DNA from: Streptomyces spinoverrucosus
Lineage (GTDB): Bacteria; Actinomycetota; Actinomycetes; Streptomycetales; Streptomycetaceae
Direction of reading: 5' to 3'
DNA: 64,000 nucleotides
NCBI RefSeq assembly: GCF_015712165.1
Contig: NZ_JADPZX010000001.1
Coordinates: 5,344,001 to 5,408,000, forward strand
Shown: positions 7,597-16,174 of the stretch, in pieces
Layout of the letters: the number at the start of each line of letters is the position of its first letter
How positions within the stretch are numbered: position 1 is the stretch's first letter
Position numbers and translations under genes: made by a program
Notes under the pieces: model-generated
Database searches by the model: none
Told to the model about the DNA's origin: nothing
Seen by the model: only the letters and a program-made list of their open reading frames with translations

Positions 7597-8490
7597 TTGA
7601 CCACGCACGCACCGCAGGCGGCGCAGGCCGTCACCCTGCCCGCCACGCTGGACGAGGCCGTGGCGGCACTCACCGCCATGCCCGCCGCCGTGCCCGTGGC
7701 GGGCGGTACCGACCTGATGACCGCGGTCAACTCCGGTCAGCTCAGGCCCGCCGCGCTGGTCGGGCTCGGCCGGATCAGTGAGATCCGCGGCTGGCAGTAC
7801 CAGGACGGCCACGCCCTGCTCGGCGCCGGACTCACGCACGCGCGCATGGGCCGCCCCGACTTCGCCGCACTGATCCCGGCGCTTGCCGCGGCCGCACGCG
7901 CAGCGGGCCCGCCGCACATCCGCAACGCCGGCACCCTGGGCGGCAACATCGCCACCGCGGCCCCCACGGGCGACGCGCTGCCCGTGCTGGCCGCCCTGGA
8001 GGCGACGCTGATCATCGCGGGCCCGGGCGGAGCCCGCCGGGAGATCCCGGTGTCGCACCTGCTGGCGGGCGTGGAGATGCTGCGCGCCGGTGAACTCATC
8101 GGGTACGTGCGCGTGCCGCTGCTGCACGCCCCGCAGGTCTTCCTGAAGGCGACCGGCCGCACCGGCCCCGGGCGGGCCGTGGCCTCCGTGGCGCTGGTCC
8201 TCGACCCGGCCCGGCGCGGGGTGCGGTGTGCCGTGGGTGCCATAGCGCCGATGTCGCTGCGGCCCCTGGAGGCCGAGCAGTGGGTCGCGCAGCTCATCGA
8301 CTGGGACAACAACCGCGCGATCGTGCCCGAGGCGCTCACCGCCTTCGGCGAGTACGTCGCCGCGGCCTGCATCCCCGACGCGCCCCCGGCCGAGGACGGT
8401 TCGGTCCCACAGCTTCCGCCCGCCGTACTGCACCTGCGGCGCACCGTCGCCGCGCTGGCCCGACGAGCACTGGGGAGGGCACTGTCGTGA
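7597..8490 (+). CDS. Molybdenum hydroxylase, FAD-binding subunit (CoxM/XdhB-like)
   Basis: 297-residue subunit of a xanthine-dehydrogenase/CO-dehydrogenase-type complex that carries FAD. VPVAGGTDLMTAVNSG (about 29-44) and IRNAGTLGGNIATAAPTGD (about 109-127) are the two classical FAD-binding motifs, and both are intact. The C-terminal CO_deh_flav_C domain contains FLKATGRTGPGRAVASVALV. TTG at 7597 is chosen because it has an SD (GGAAGGGG, 7581-7588) and because the longer frame reads through non-conserved sequence. First gene of an operon with the iron-sulfur and molybdopterin subunits; its stop overlaps the next start. Confidence 0.88.
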   Translation: MTTHAPQAAQAVTLPATLDEAVAALTAMPAAVPVAGGTDLMTAVNSGQLRPAALVGLGRISEIRGWQYQDGHALLGAGLTHARMGRPDFAALIPALAAAARAAGPPHIRNAGTLGGNIATAAPTGDALPVLAALEATLIIAGPGGARREIPVSHLLAGVEMLRAGELIGYVRVPLLHAPQVFLKATGRTGPGRAVASVALVLDPARRGVRCAVGAIAPMSLRPLEAEQWVAQLIDWDNNRAIVPEALTAFGEYVAAACIPDAPPAEDGSVPQLPPAVLHLRRTVAALARRALGRALS

Positions 8491-10037
8491 CCGACGACCA
8501 GCACGGAGAGGGCACGCCCCAGGGCGGCGGACGCTGGGACCCGCTGCCCCAGGGCGACTACGACGACGGCGCCACCGCCTTCGTGAAACTCCCCGAGGGC
8601 GGCATCGACGCGCTCCTGGCATCCGCCGACAGCCCGCTCGCCGCGCCCGGCCACGGCTATGTGCCGCCGCAGATAGCGGTCACGCCGGCCGCCGGTACCG
8701 ACCCGGCGGCCACCGGTACCTGGGGCGTGCCCTCCGAGGGCGCGCAGTGGGCCGACCCGAACGCGATGCCCCAGGGCGGCGGTCAGGACCAGTACGCGTA
8801 CAACCCCGGGGCCACCGGGCAGTGGAACTTCGAGGAGGCCACCCAGGCGGAGGCCGGCCGGCCGCACCCCGGCCACCAGTCCGCCCCCGCACCCGGTCAT
8901 GACGTGACCGGGCAGTGGTCGATTCCCGTAGCGAACGGTGATCTACCGGACGAATCGGGCGAGTTCACGACGTCGGCGCTGGTGGAGCAGTGGGGCGGTA
9001 CTCCGCCCGCCACGCTCCCCGGGGGCGCACCCGCGCCCTGGGCCACCGAGGCGGCCGGGCAGCCGTGGGAGCAGCAGGCCTACACCGAAGTGCCCGTGGG
9101 GCACGCGACGGAAGGTGCCCCTGCGGGCGGTGAGGCGGCCGGGGGTGCCCAGGAGACGCTGGGGGCCCAGGAGGGCGTAGCGGAGGCTGAGAGGCCCGCT
9201 GAGGCGCTGGAGGCGGCCTCGGTGGCCCCTGGGGCCGTGGATGCCGCCGAGAGCCTGTCCGGAAGCCATGCCGAGAGCCGCGCCGAGGGGTCGGCGCGGT
9301 CCGGGGACGCGGACTCCGGGTCGGAGCCCGCAGACGAGCCGCCGAGTGAGCCGGACGCTCCCGCCGAGCCGTCCACCACGCTCCCGCGCGAGGAACATCC
9401 CCTCGCCTCCTACGTGCTGCGCGTCAACGGCGCCGACCGCCCCGTCACCGACGCGTGGATCGGCGAGTCGCTGCTGTACGTCCTGCGGGAGCGGCTCGGC
9501 CTCGCGGGCGCCAAGGACGGCTGCTCGCAGGGCGAGTGCGGGGCCTGCAACGTCCAGGTCGACGGGCGGCTCGTCGCCTCCTGCCTGGTGCCCGCGGTCA
9601 CCGCGGCCGGCAGCGAGGTGCGCACCGTGGAGGGCCTGGCCGTCGACGGGCAGCCCTCGGACGTGCAGCGGGCGCTCGCCAAGTGCGGTGCCGTGCAGTG
9701 CGGTTTCTGCGTGCCCGGCATGGCGATGACCGTGCACGACCTGCTGGAGGGCAACCCGGCGCCGACCGAGCTGGAGACCCGCCAGGCGCTGTGCGGCAAC
9801 CTGTGCCGCTGCTCGGGCTACCGGGCCGTACTGGAAGCCGTCAAGGACGTCGTCGCCGAGCGCGAGGCGCACGCTGCGGCCGACGCGCCCGAACAGGACG
9901 CCGCCGAGCCGCGTATCCCTCACCAGGCGGGCCCCGGGGCCGGTGGCGTCAACTTGTCGGCGTTCGAGTCCCCCGGGACACCGCCCGGACCGCATGACCA
10001 GCCGTACGGACAGGGACAGGACGGAGGTCAGGCGTGA
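8487..10037 (+). CDS. Molybdenum hydroxylase, [2Fe-2S] subunit with long disordered N-terminal extension
   Basis: 516 residues, about three times the usual 160. The C-terminal part (from about residue 303) is a normal CoxS/XdhC-type protein. Plant-type cluster ligands are C346-x4-C351-x2-C354-x11-C366, followed by the second-cluster motifs QCGFC (C405, C408) and CGNLCRC (about 436-442). Residues 1-300 are Gly/Ala/Pro/Glu-rich and carry three TG[T/Q]W motifs (W79, W113, W144). GTG at 8487 overlaps the previous stop (GTGA). Electron-transfer role is known for the family; the extension is unexplained. Confidence 0.88.
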   Translation: MTDDQHGEGTPQGGGRWDPLPQGDYDDGATAFVKLPEGGIDALLASADSPLAAPGHGYVPPQIAVTPAAGTDPAATGTWGVPSEGAQWADPNAMPQGGGQDQYAYNPGATGQWNFEEATQAEAGRPHPGHQSAPAPGHDVTGQWSIPVANGDLPDESGEFTTSALVEQWGGTPPATLPGGAPAPWATEAAGQPWEQQAYTEVPVGHATEGAPAGGEAAGGAQETLGAQEGVAEAERPAEALEAASVAPGAVDAAESLSGSHAESRAEGSARSGDADSGSEPADEPPSEPDAPAEPSTTLPREEHPLASYVLRVNGADRPVTDAWIGESLLYVLRERLGLAGAKDGCSQGECGACNVQVDGRLVASCLVPAVTAAGSEVRTVEGLAVDGQPSDVQRALAKCGAVQCGFCVPGMAMTVHDLLEGNPAPTELETRQALCGNLCRCSGYRAVLEAVKDVVAEREAHAAADAPEQDAAEPRIPHQAGPGAGGVNLSAFESPGTPPGPHDQPYGQGQDGGQA

Positions 10038-12343
10038 GCAACGAAGCCGCCACCGCGACCACCACCGCGGAGGCCGTGCCCGCCGCGGAACCGCTCCCGC
10101 ACGGCCTCGGCGCCTCCCTGCCCGCCGCCGACTCCCGCGCGAAGACCGAGGGCACCTTCCCGTACGCCGCCGACCTGTGGGCCGAGGGCCTGCTGTGGGC
10201 GGCCGTACTGCGCTCACCGCACCCGCACGCGCGCGTGGTGTCCATCGACACCTCCCACGCGCGCGAGATGCCCGGCGTACGGGCCGTCGTCACCCATGAG
10301 GACGTGCCCGGCTCCCCGCTGCACGGACGGGGCAAGGCCGACCGCCCGGTGTTCGCCTCCGACGTCGTACGCCACCACGGCGAGCCCATCGCCGCCGTCG
10401 CCGCCGACCACCCGGACACCGCGCGGATGGCGGCGGCGGCCGTCATCGTCGAGTACGAGGTGCTCGACCCGGTGACCGACCCGGAGCAGGCCTTCGAGGC
10501 CGAGCCGCTGCACCCCGACGGCAACCTGATCCGGCACATCCCGCTGCGGCACGGCGACCCGGACGCGGCCGGCGAGGTCGTCGTCGAGGGCCTGTACCGC
10601 ATCGGCCGCCAGGACCCCGCCCCCATCGGCGCGGAGGCGGGCCTCGCGGTGCCGCGTCCCGACGGCGGCGTGGAGTTGTACCTGGCGTCCACCGACCCGC
10701 ACGCCGACCGCGACCGGGCCGCCGCCTGCTACGGCCTGGAGCCCGAGCGCGTCAAGGTCGTCGTCACCGGCGTGCCCGGCGCCACCGCCGACCGCGAGGA
10801 CCAGGGCTTCCAGCTCCCGCTCGGCCTGCTGGCGCTGAAGACCGGCTGCCCGGTGAAGCTGACGGCGACGCGCGAGGAGTCCTTCCTGGGCCACACGCAC
10901 CGCCACCCCACGCTGCTGCGCTACCGCCACCACGCCGACGCCGAGGGCAGGTTGGTGAAGGTCGAGGCGCAGATCCTGCTGGACGCGGGCGCGTACGCGG
11001 ACACCTCGGCCGAGGCGCTGGCCGCCGCGGTGGCCTTCGCCTGCGGCCCCTACGTCGTCCCGAACGCCTTCATCGAGGGCTGGGCCGTCCGCACCAACAA
11101 CCCGCCCTCCGGCCATGTGCGCGGCGAGGGCGCGATGCAGGTCTGCGCCGCCTACGAGGCGCAGATGGACAAGCTGGCCAAGAAGCTCGGCGTCGAACCG
11201 GCGGAACTGCGCCTGCGCAACGTCATGGCGACGGGGGACGTCCTGCCCACCGGCCAGACGGTGACATGCCCGGCGCCGGTCGCGGAACTCCTCCAAGCGG
11301 TACGGGACTTCCCGCTCCCCAAGCTCCCCAAGGACACGCCCGAGGACGAGTGGCTGCTGCCCGGCGGCCCCGAGGGCGCGGGCGAACCGGGCGCGGTGCG
11401 CCGGGGCGTCGGCTACGGCCTGGGCATGGTCCACATGCTCGGCGCGGAGGGCGCCGACGAGGTCTCCACGGCGACCGTGAAGGTCCAGGACGGCGTGGCG
11501 ACCGTGCTGTGCGCGGCCGTCGAGACCGGGCAGGGCTTCGCGACGCTCGCCCGCCAGATCGTCCAGGAGACGCTCGGCGTCGACGAGGTGCACGTGGCGC
11601 CGGTGGACACCGACCAGCCCCCGGCGGGCGCGGGCTGCCGAGGCCGCCACACGTGGGTGTCGGGCGGTGCGGTGGAGCGCGCGGCGAAGATGGTCCGCAC
11701 GCAACTCCTCCAGCCCCTGGCCCACAAGTTCGGCATGTCCACGGAGCTGCTCCAGATCACCGACGGCAAGATCACCTCGTACGACGGAGTCCTGTCGACG
11801 ACGGTCAGCGAGGCATTGGACGGCAAGGAACTGTGGGCGACGGCCCAGTGCCGCCCGCACCCGACCGAGCCGCTGGACGGCGCCGGACAGGGCGACGCCT
11901 TCGTAGGACTGGCCTTCTGCGCGATCCGCGCGGTGGTGGACGTCGACATCGAGATCGGCTCCGTGCGGGTGGTGGAGCTGGCGGTCGCGCAGGACGTCGG
12001 CCGGGTGCTGAACCCGGCGCAGCTCGCGGCGCGTATCGAGGCGGGCGTCACGCAGGGCGTCGGTATCGCCCTCACGGAGAACCTGCGCACGCCGCGTGGC
12101 GTGATACGGCATCCCGACCTCACCGGCTATGCCCTGCCGACGGCGCTGGACGCGCCCGACATCCGGATCGTGAAGCTGGTCGAGGAGCGGGACGTGGTCG
12201 CGCCGTTCGGCGCCAAGGCGGTCAGCGCGGTGCCGGTGGTGGCGTCGCCGGCGGCGGTCGCGTCGGCGGTTCGGGCGGCGACGGGGCGTCCGGTGAACCG
12301 GCTGCCGATCCGGCCGCAGGCGGCGGTCGTGACGGGGCAGTGA
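10034..12343 (+). CDS. Xanthine-dehydrogenase-like molybdopterin subunit with degenerate active site
   Basis: 769-residue large subunit of the xanthine dehydrogenase/aldehyde oxidase family, usually annotated as xanthine dehydrogenase. The a/b-hammerhead domain (about 30-140) and both molybdopterin domains are recognisable (LALKTGCPVKLTATREESF, RGEGAMQVCAAYEAQMDKL). The cofactor loop normally reading GGGFGxKxD is GATADRED (249-256). The C-terminal motif normally GAKGxGE reads GAKAVSA (726-732), with Ala at the catalytic Glu position. The frame is intact and codon use normal. GTG at 10034 overlaps the upstream stop. Substrate and even oxidase activity are uncertain. Confidence 0.82.
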   Translation: MSNEAATATTTAEAVPAAEPLPHGLGASLPAADSRAKTEGTFPYAADLWAEGLLWAAVLRSPHPHARVVSIDTSHAREMPGVRAVVTHEDVPGSPLHGRGKADRPVFASDVVRHHGEPIAAVAADHPDTARMAAAAVIVEYEVLDPVTDPEQAFEAEPLHPDGNLIRHIPLRHGDPDAAGEVVVEGLYRIGRQDPAPIGAEAGLAVPRPDGGVELYLASTDPHADRDRAAACYGLEPERVKVVVTGVPGATADREDQGFQLPLGLLALKTGCPVKLTATREESFLGHTHRHPTLLRYRHHADAEGRLVKVEAQILLDAGAYADTSAEALAAAVAFACGPYVVPNAFIEGWAVRTNNPPSGHVRGEGAMQVCAAYEAQMDKLAKKLGVEPAELRLRNVMATGDVLPTGQTVTCPAPVAELLQAVRDFPLPKLPKDTPEDEWLLPGGPEGAGEPGAVRRGVGYGLGMVHMLGAEGADEVSTATVKVQDGVATVLCAAVETGQGFATLARQIVQETLGVDEVHVAPVDTDQPPAGAGCRGRHTWVSGGAVERAAKMVRTQLLQPLAHKFGMSTELLQITDGKITSYDGVLSTTVSEALDGKELWATAQCRPHPTEPLDGAGQGDAFVGLAFCAIRAVVDVDIEIGSVRVVELAVAQDVGRVLNPAQLAARIEAGVTQGVGIALTENLRTPRGVIRHPDLTGYALPTALDAPDIRIVKLVEERDVVAPFGAKAVSAVPVVASPAAVASAVRAATGRPVNRLPIRPQAAVVTGQ

Positions 12344-12392
12344 GGCTGCTCAACCGCTGAAGTTCGCTGACTGTTTCCGCAGGTCGGAGCGA

Positions 12393-12415
12393 TTGTCAGT
12401 GGTGGCGCGTAGTGT
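12393..12415 (+). promoter_or_regulatory. PafBC-type (RecA-NDp) DNA-damage promoter
   Basis: TTGTCAGTGG (12393-12402), 7 bases, then TAGTGT (12410-12415). This is a full match to the LexA-independent actinobacterial damage promoter, with the same -35, spacing and -10 as I recall for the mycobacterial recA promoter. It lies 75 bp before the SUKH-4 gene start and points toward it. Confidence 0.7.
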
Positions 12416-12490
12416 TCTGGGCAGTGGGGACGGCCGTGCGGGGCAGGGGCGGCGGGCGTACCCCCCTGGACAAGCATGCGCGGGGGAGCC

Positions 12491-13669
12491 ATGAGCACGA
12501 TCGACGCCGCTGCCGCGGTGATCACCCTGACCGAGGACCAACTCGACCCGTACGTCACACACGCGCCGACGCGCCGCTGGCTGGCGGGTCCCGGACTGCC
12601 GGGCGACAGCGCCCTGTTGACGTTCGAGGCACTGCGCGGGGACGGCCTGCGGACGGTGGCGGACTCCACGGCCGACCCCGACCGTCTGGTGGCCCGGCTG
12701 CGCGAACAGCTCGTCATAGGCGGCCTCCTGGCGCCCGACGGCCTGGAGTCGGAGTCGGTGCTGCTCGACGGCGCGACCGGCCAGGTCTCGACGACGTACA
12801 TCTTCCACGACCGCCCCGACCTGATGGACAGCCGCCCGCTGGCGCCGTCGCTGCGGACGCTGGTGCGGTTCGCCGCGGCGACGGAGGAACTGGCCGACCT
12901 GCGCGGCCAGTTCGCCTCCTACGCCGGCCGCTCCGGGCCGAAGGCGGTGGCGGAGGCGACGCGGCAGCTGCTGGCAGTGTTCGAGGAGGGCGCGGGACCG
13001 GAAGGTGAGCTGCCGCCGTACTGGCGGATGGCGGCACTGATCCGCCCGCTGGCCCTGATGGCGGGCCCGGGCACGGAGTCCGGCCTCACCCTGGACCTGC
13101 CCCCGCGCCTGCTGGACCAGGAGTTCGGCCCCGGCCGGATCGCCCGCTTCGAGGAGGTCGACTTCCCCGCGACCCTCACCCACGAACCCACCCGCCGCTT
13201 CCTGCGCGAGACGGGCCTGCCCGAGGACGGCTTCCTCTTCTACCTCGACACGGACGTCCCGCTCCCGACCCTCACCGAGTACTACACCGAAGAACGCCCC
13301 GGCGACTTCCCCACCGACAGACTCCCCGACCGCGCCGACCACTTGATACGCCTCGGGTACCTCATCGAGGACAACAGCCTGGTCGTCGACGGCGCCACGG
13401 GCGAGGTCCTGAACTGGAGCGAACCCGAAGCGAGGCTGTACTCCCTCAACACGGACATCTCCACCCTCGCCTTCACCCTGTGGCTGCTGCACCGCGAGAA
13501 GGCGATCGACGCGGCGACGGACCACGAGCTGACGACCGAGGCGTACGACCAGCTGGCGGCGACGATGATCGACGTACTGCGCAGGGTCGACCCGACGAGC
13601 GTGATCGACCGCTCGGTCCGGCACTACTGGACGGAGCTGTTCCAGGACGAGGCGGGTGGGGTGCTGTAG
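12491..13669 (+). CDS. SUKH-4 family protein (tandem domains)
   Basis: 392-residue soluble protein resembling the SUKH-4 immunity-protein family, with two related halves. The first has THAPTRRWLAGPGLPGDSALL (about 23-43) and VLLDGATGQVSTTY; the second has THEPTRRFLRETGLPEDGFLF (about 231-251) and LVVDGATGEVLNWS. SUKH proteins neutralise nuclease toxins in polymorphic toxin systems, but no toxin gene is adjacent. ATG at 12491 has a clear SD (GGGGGAG, 12482-12488). The upstream promoter predicts DNA-damage induction. Family call fairly sure; a housekeeping rather than immunity role is possible. Confidence 0.7.
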   Translation: MSTIDAAAAVITLTEDQLDPYVTHAPTRRWLAGPGLPGDSALLTFEALRGDGLRTVADSTADPDRLVARLREQLVIGGLLAPDGLESESVLLDGATGQVSTTYIFHDRPDLMDSRPLAPSLRTLVRFAAATEELADLRGQFASYAGRSGPKAVAEATRQLLAVFEEGAGPEGELPPYWRMAALIRPLALMAGPGTESGLTLDLPPRLLDQEFGPGRIARFEEVDFPATLTHEPTRRFLRETGLPEDGFLFYLDTDVPLPTLTEYYTEERPGDFPTDRLPDRADHLIRLGYLIEDNSLVVDGATGEVLNWSEPEARLYSLNTDISTLAFTLWLLHREKAIDAATDHELTTEAYDQLAATMIDVLRRVDPTSVIDRSVRHYWTELFQDEAGGVL

Positions 13670-13686
13670 GGGGACTTCACGGGGAC

Positions 13687-13761
13687 TGGAGGCCGTGACC
13701 GGATTCGAACCGGTGTAACTCGCTTTGCAGGCGAGCCCCTCAACCACTCGGGCACACGGCC
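13687..13761 (-). tRNA. tRNA-Cys (anticodon GCA), CCA encoded
   Basis: Read on the minus strand, acceptor GGCCGTG pairs with CACGGCC. The anticodon stem CTCGC/GCGAG encloses loop CTGCAAA, giving anticodon GCA. The T-arm is CCGGTTCGAATCCGG. The discriminator base (13690) is followed by encoded CCA (13687-13689). Class I fold. Confidence 0.95.
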
Positions 13762-13942
13762 GTGTGCTGCTGGCGTGCTTCGACCGTAGGGCGGGGCATG
13801 GGCGGGCCTCAAGGAAAGGCGGGGCGCCGCAATGGGACTGCCATACGCCGTTCACGAACGGGTGGGTCTACGACCAAGGGCTGAGGAGATCACCGTCTCC
13901 CGACAGGGGCGATGTCCGGTTGCGCACCTTACGCTGACGTAC

Positions 13943-15394
13943 ATGGCTGCCCCGAACCCCCGCGACACCGACGTCGCAGACGCCCTGACCGTCCCGCCGG
14001 AACCCGACAGCGAGGGTGTGCTGAGCCGGTCGCACCGGGCGCTGAGCGTGGGCATCGTCTCCGTCGTACTGCTGATCGCCTTCGAGGCGACGGCCGTGGG
14101 GACGGCGATGCCGGTGGCGGCGCGGGAGCTGGACGGGGTGTCGCTGTACGCGTTCGCGTTCTCGGGGTACTTCACGACGAGCCTGTTCGGGATGGTGCTC
14201 GCCGGGCAGTGGTCGGACCGGCGGGGCCCGCTCGGCGCGCTGACCACCGGCATCGCCGCCTTCGGCGCGGGGCTGCTGCTGTCCGGGACGGCGGGGGCGA
14301 TGTGGCTGTTCATCCTCGGGCGGGCGGTGCAGGGGCTCGGCGGTGGGCTGGTCATCGTGGCGCTGTACGTCGTGGTCGGGCGGGCCTATCCGGAGCGGCT
14401 GCGACCGGCGATCATGGCGGCGTTCGCGGCGAGTTGGGTGGTGCCGTCGGTGGTCGGCCCGCTCGCGGCGGGCGCGGTGACCGAACAGCTGGGCTGGCGC
14501 TGGGTGTTCCTCGGGATACCGGTGTTGGTGCTGCTGCCGTTGGCCCTCGCGTTGCCGCAGATCCGTCACCGGGCCGCCGGCCCGGTGACGGACGGGGAGG
14601 GCAAGGGCTCCTTCGACCGCCGCCGTATCCGTCTCGCGCTCGCCATCTCGTTCGGCGCGGGACTGCTCCAGTACGCGGCCCAGGATCTGCGCTGGCTCTC
14701 CGTGCTGCCCGGCGTGGCGGGCGCCGCGCTGCTGGTCCCGGCGGTGCTGGGGCTCCTCCCGCGCGGCACGTACCGGGCGGCGCGCGGGCTGCCCTCCGTC
14801 GTGCTGCTGCGCGGCATCGCGGCGGGTGCCTTCATCGCCGCGGAGTCCTTCGTCCCGCTGATGCTGGTCACCCAGCGGGGGCTCTCCCCGACGCTCGCCG
14901 GTTTCTCGCTGGCGGCGGGCGGGGCGACCTGGGCGCTGGGCTCGTGGGTGCAGTCGCGGCCGCGCCTGGAGCCGTACCGGGAACGCCTGATGACGCTGGG
15001 CATGCTGCTGGTCGCGGCGGCCATCGCCACCGCCCCGAGCGTCCTGCTCGACGCCGTCCCCGTGTGGATCGTCGCCGTCGCCTGGGGCTTCGGCTGCCTC
15101 GGCATGGGCCTGGTCATCTCCTCCACCAGCGTCCTGCTCCTGCACCTCTCCGCCCCCGACCAGGCCGGCAGCAACTCAGCCGCCCTCCAGATCTCCGACG
15201 GCCTGTCCAACGTGCTCCTCCTGGCCGCGGGCGGCGCCGCCTTCGCGGCCCTGGGCGGCGGCACGGTGACCCACGCCGCGACAGAGGCCACGGCCTCCCA
15301 CCCGGCCGCGTTCGCGGTGGTGTTCCTGCCGATGGCGGGGGTGGCGTTGGTGGGGGCTTGGGTGACGACGCGGTTGCGGGAGCCAATCCGCTGA
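13943..15394 (+). CDS. MFS transporter (DHA-type drug/proton antiporter)
   Basis: 483-residue integral membrane protein of the major facilitator superfamily. The TM2-3 loop motif A is GQWSDRRGPLGALTTG (about 92-107), and ILGRAVQGLGGGLVIVAL is the antiporter motif C-type region. The protein has 12-14 hydrophobic segments and a cytosolic N-terminus of about 33 residues. ATG at 13943 is used because hydrophobic homology starts soon after it and a -10-like TACGCT (13930-13935) ends 7 bases before it, suggesting a leaderless message. Substrate cannot be predicted. Confidence 0.85.
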   Translation: MAAPNPRDTDVADALTVPPEPDSEGVLSRSHRALSVGIVSVVLLIAFEATAVGTAMPVAARELDGVSLYAFAFSGYFTTSLFGMVLAGQWSDRRGPLGALTTGIAAFGAGLLLSGTAGAMWLFILGRAVQGLGGGLVIVALYVVVGRAYPERLRPAIMAAFAASWVVPSVVGPLAAGAVTEQLGWRWVFLGIPVLVLLPLALALPQIRHRAAGPVTDGEGKGSFDRRRIRLALAISFGAGLLQYAAQDLRWLSVLPGVAGAALLVPAVLGLLPRGTYRAARGLPSVVLLRGIAAGAFIAAESFVPLMLVTQRGLSPTLAGFSLAAGGATWALGSWVQSRPRLEPYRERLMTLGMLLVAAAIATAPSVLLDAVPVWIVAVAWGFGCLGMGLVISSTSVLLLHLSAPDQAGSNSAALQISDGLSNVLLLAAGGAAFAALGGGTVTHAATEATASHPAAFAVVFLPMAGVALVGAWVTTRLREPIR

Positions 15395-15395
15395 C

Positions 15396-15434
15396 TGGTA
15401 CCAGTATGACACCAACGTGTGGTACCGTTTTGGT
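15396..15434 (+). promoter_or_regulatory. Putative autoregulatory operator/promoter of the RHH-Fic pair
   Basis: TGGTACCA (15396-15403, perfect palindrome), TGGTACCG (15420-15427) and TGGTATGG (15431-15438) are repeated immediately upstream of the antitoxin start. TACCGT (15423-15428) could serve as a -10 for a leaderless transcript. This layout suits binding by the ribbon-helix-helix antitoxin. Inferred. Confidence 0.4.
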
Positions 15435-15635
15435 ATGGCTATGAATCTGCGTCTTCGCGACGACCAGACGGAAGCTCTGAAGCTGCGGGCCGAAGAGGAG
15501 GGTGTCAGCATGCACGCCATACTGCTGAGGGCCGTGGACGACTACCTGGCCCGGACGGCGCACGAAGCGCTCGTCCGCAAGGCCGCCAAGGAGCAGACCG
15601 TCAAGTGGGCCGAACTGCTGGAGCGGCTCAAGTGA
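15435..15635 (+). CDS. Ribbon-helix-helix antitoxin of a Fic toxin-antitoxin pair
   Basis: 66-residue protein with an N-terminal beta strand and two helices typical of RHH/CopG-like antitoxins (MAMNLRLRDDQTEALKLRAE), then a charged C-terminal helix expected to contact the toxin. ATG at 15435 is preferred over an upstream ATG at 15417 because the RHH strand begins directly after it. Its stop overlaps the toxin start (GTGA), so translation is coupled. Expected to bind the TGGTACC repeats upstream. Confidence 0.75.
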   Translation: MAMNLRLRDDQTEALKLRAEEEGVSMHAILLRAVDDYLARTAHEALVRKAAKEQTVKWAELLERLK

Positions 15636-16012
15636 CCTGCATCTACCTGTCGGCCGAGGATGTCCTGGCCATCGCCGAGCTGGCCGTCGATGACCAGGAT
15701 GTCGTCGTGCGTGATGCGGGCCTGCTGGAGTCGGCAGTGCATCGTCCTTCGGCTTCCATGTTCGGGCAGGAGGCCTACACCGACCTGTTCGACAAAGCGG
15801 CGGCGCTCCTGCAATCGCTGGCGATCAACCATCCCTTCGTCGACGGCAACAAGCGCACGGCGTGGACATCATGCGTGGTCTTTCTGGCGCTGAACGAGGT
15901 TCAGCTGCGGCCGGACATCGATGCCGCCGAGCGCCTGGTGATTGCGGTGGCCACGGGCAGCCTGGACGAAGTCAAGGCCATCTCCGAGGCGTTGCGGGAG
16001 CTCGCCGAGTAG
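15632..16012 (+). CDS. Fic/Doc family toxin
   Basis: 126-residue Fic-domain protein of the short Doc type. The active motif HPFVDGNKR (67-75) matches HxFx(D/E)GN(K/G)R with catalytic His67. Doc proteins phosphorylate EF-Tu; Fic proteins AMPylate targets. The Asp in HPFVDGNKR and the following Lys resemble the Doc group, so kinase-type activity on a translation factor is possible but unproven. GTG at 15632 overlaps the antitoxin stop. Small size and the cognate RHH partner make a type II toxin-antitoxin role likely. Confidence 0.85.
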   Translation: MTCIYLSAEDVLAIAELAVDDQDVVVRDAGLLESAVHRPSASMFGQEAYTDLFDKAAALLQSLAINHPFVDGNKRTAWTSCVVFLALNEVQLRPDIDAAERLVIAVATGSLDEVKAISEALRELAE

Positions 16013-16174
16013 CCGGTGTGACCTCGATCCCACCCACGGGCGACCCGCCCTGGTTCGCGCGTTGACCTGTCCCGGCCGCCGGTAGGGTGGCCCGGTTGTC
16101 ATACGGAGCCGAGCCGGCCGAATTCGGGGCGGCGGAGCCCCGTACCGCCGAGCCGCCCGACCCCCACGGAGACC

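Noticed and set aside
10034..12343. Pseudogene caused by frameshift in the molybdopterin subunit
   Set aside because: The frame is open over 769 codons with normal codon use and coupled start. The changed motifs are substitutions, not decay.
13763..13942. Short coding frame between tRNA-Cys and the MFS gene
   Set aside because: No SD, no conserved sequence; it is an extension of the MFS frame and its translation is unlike a signal or leader.
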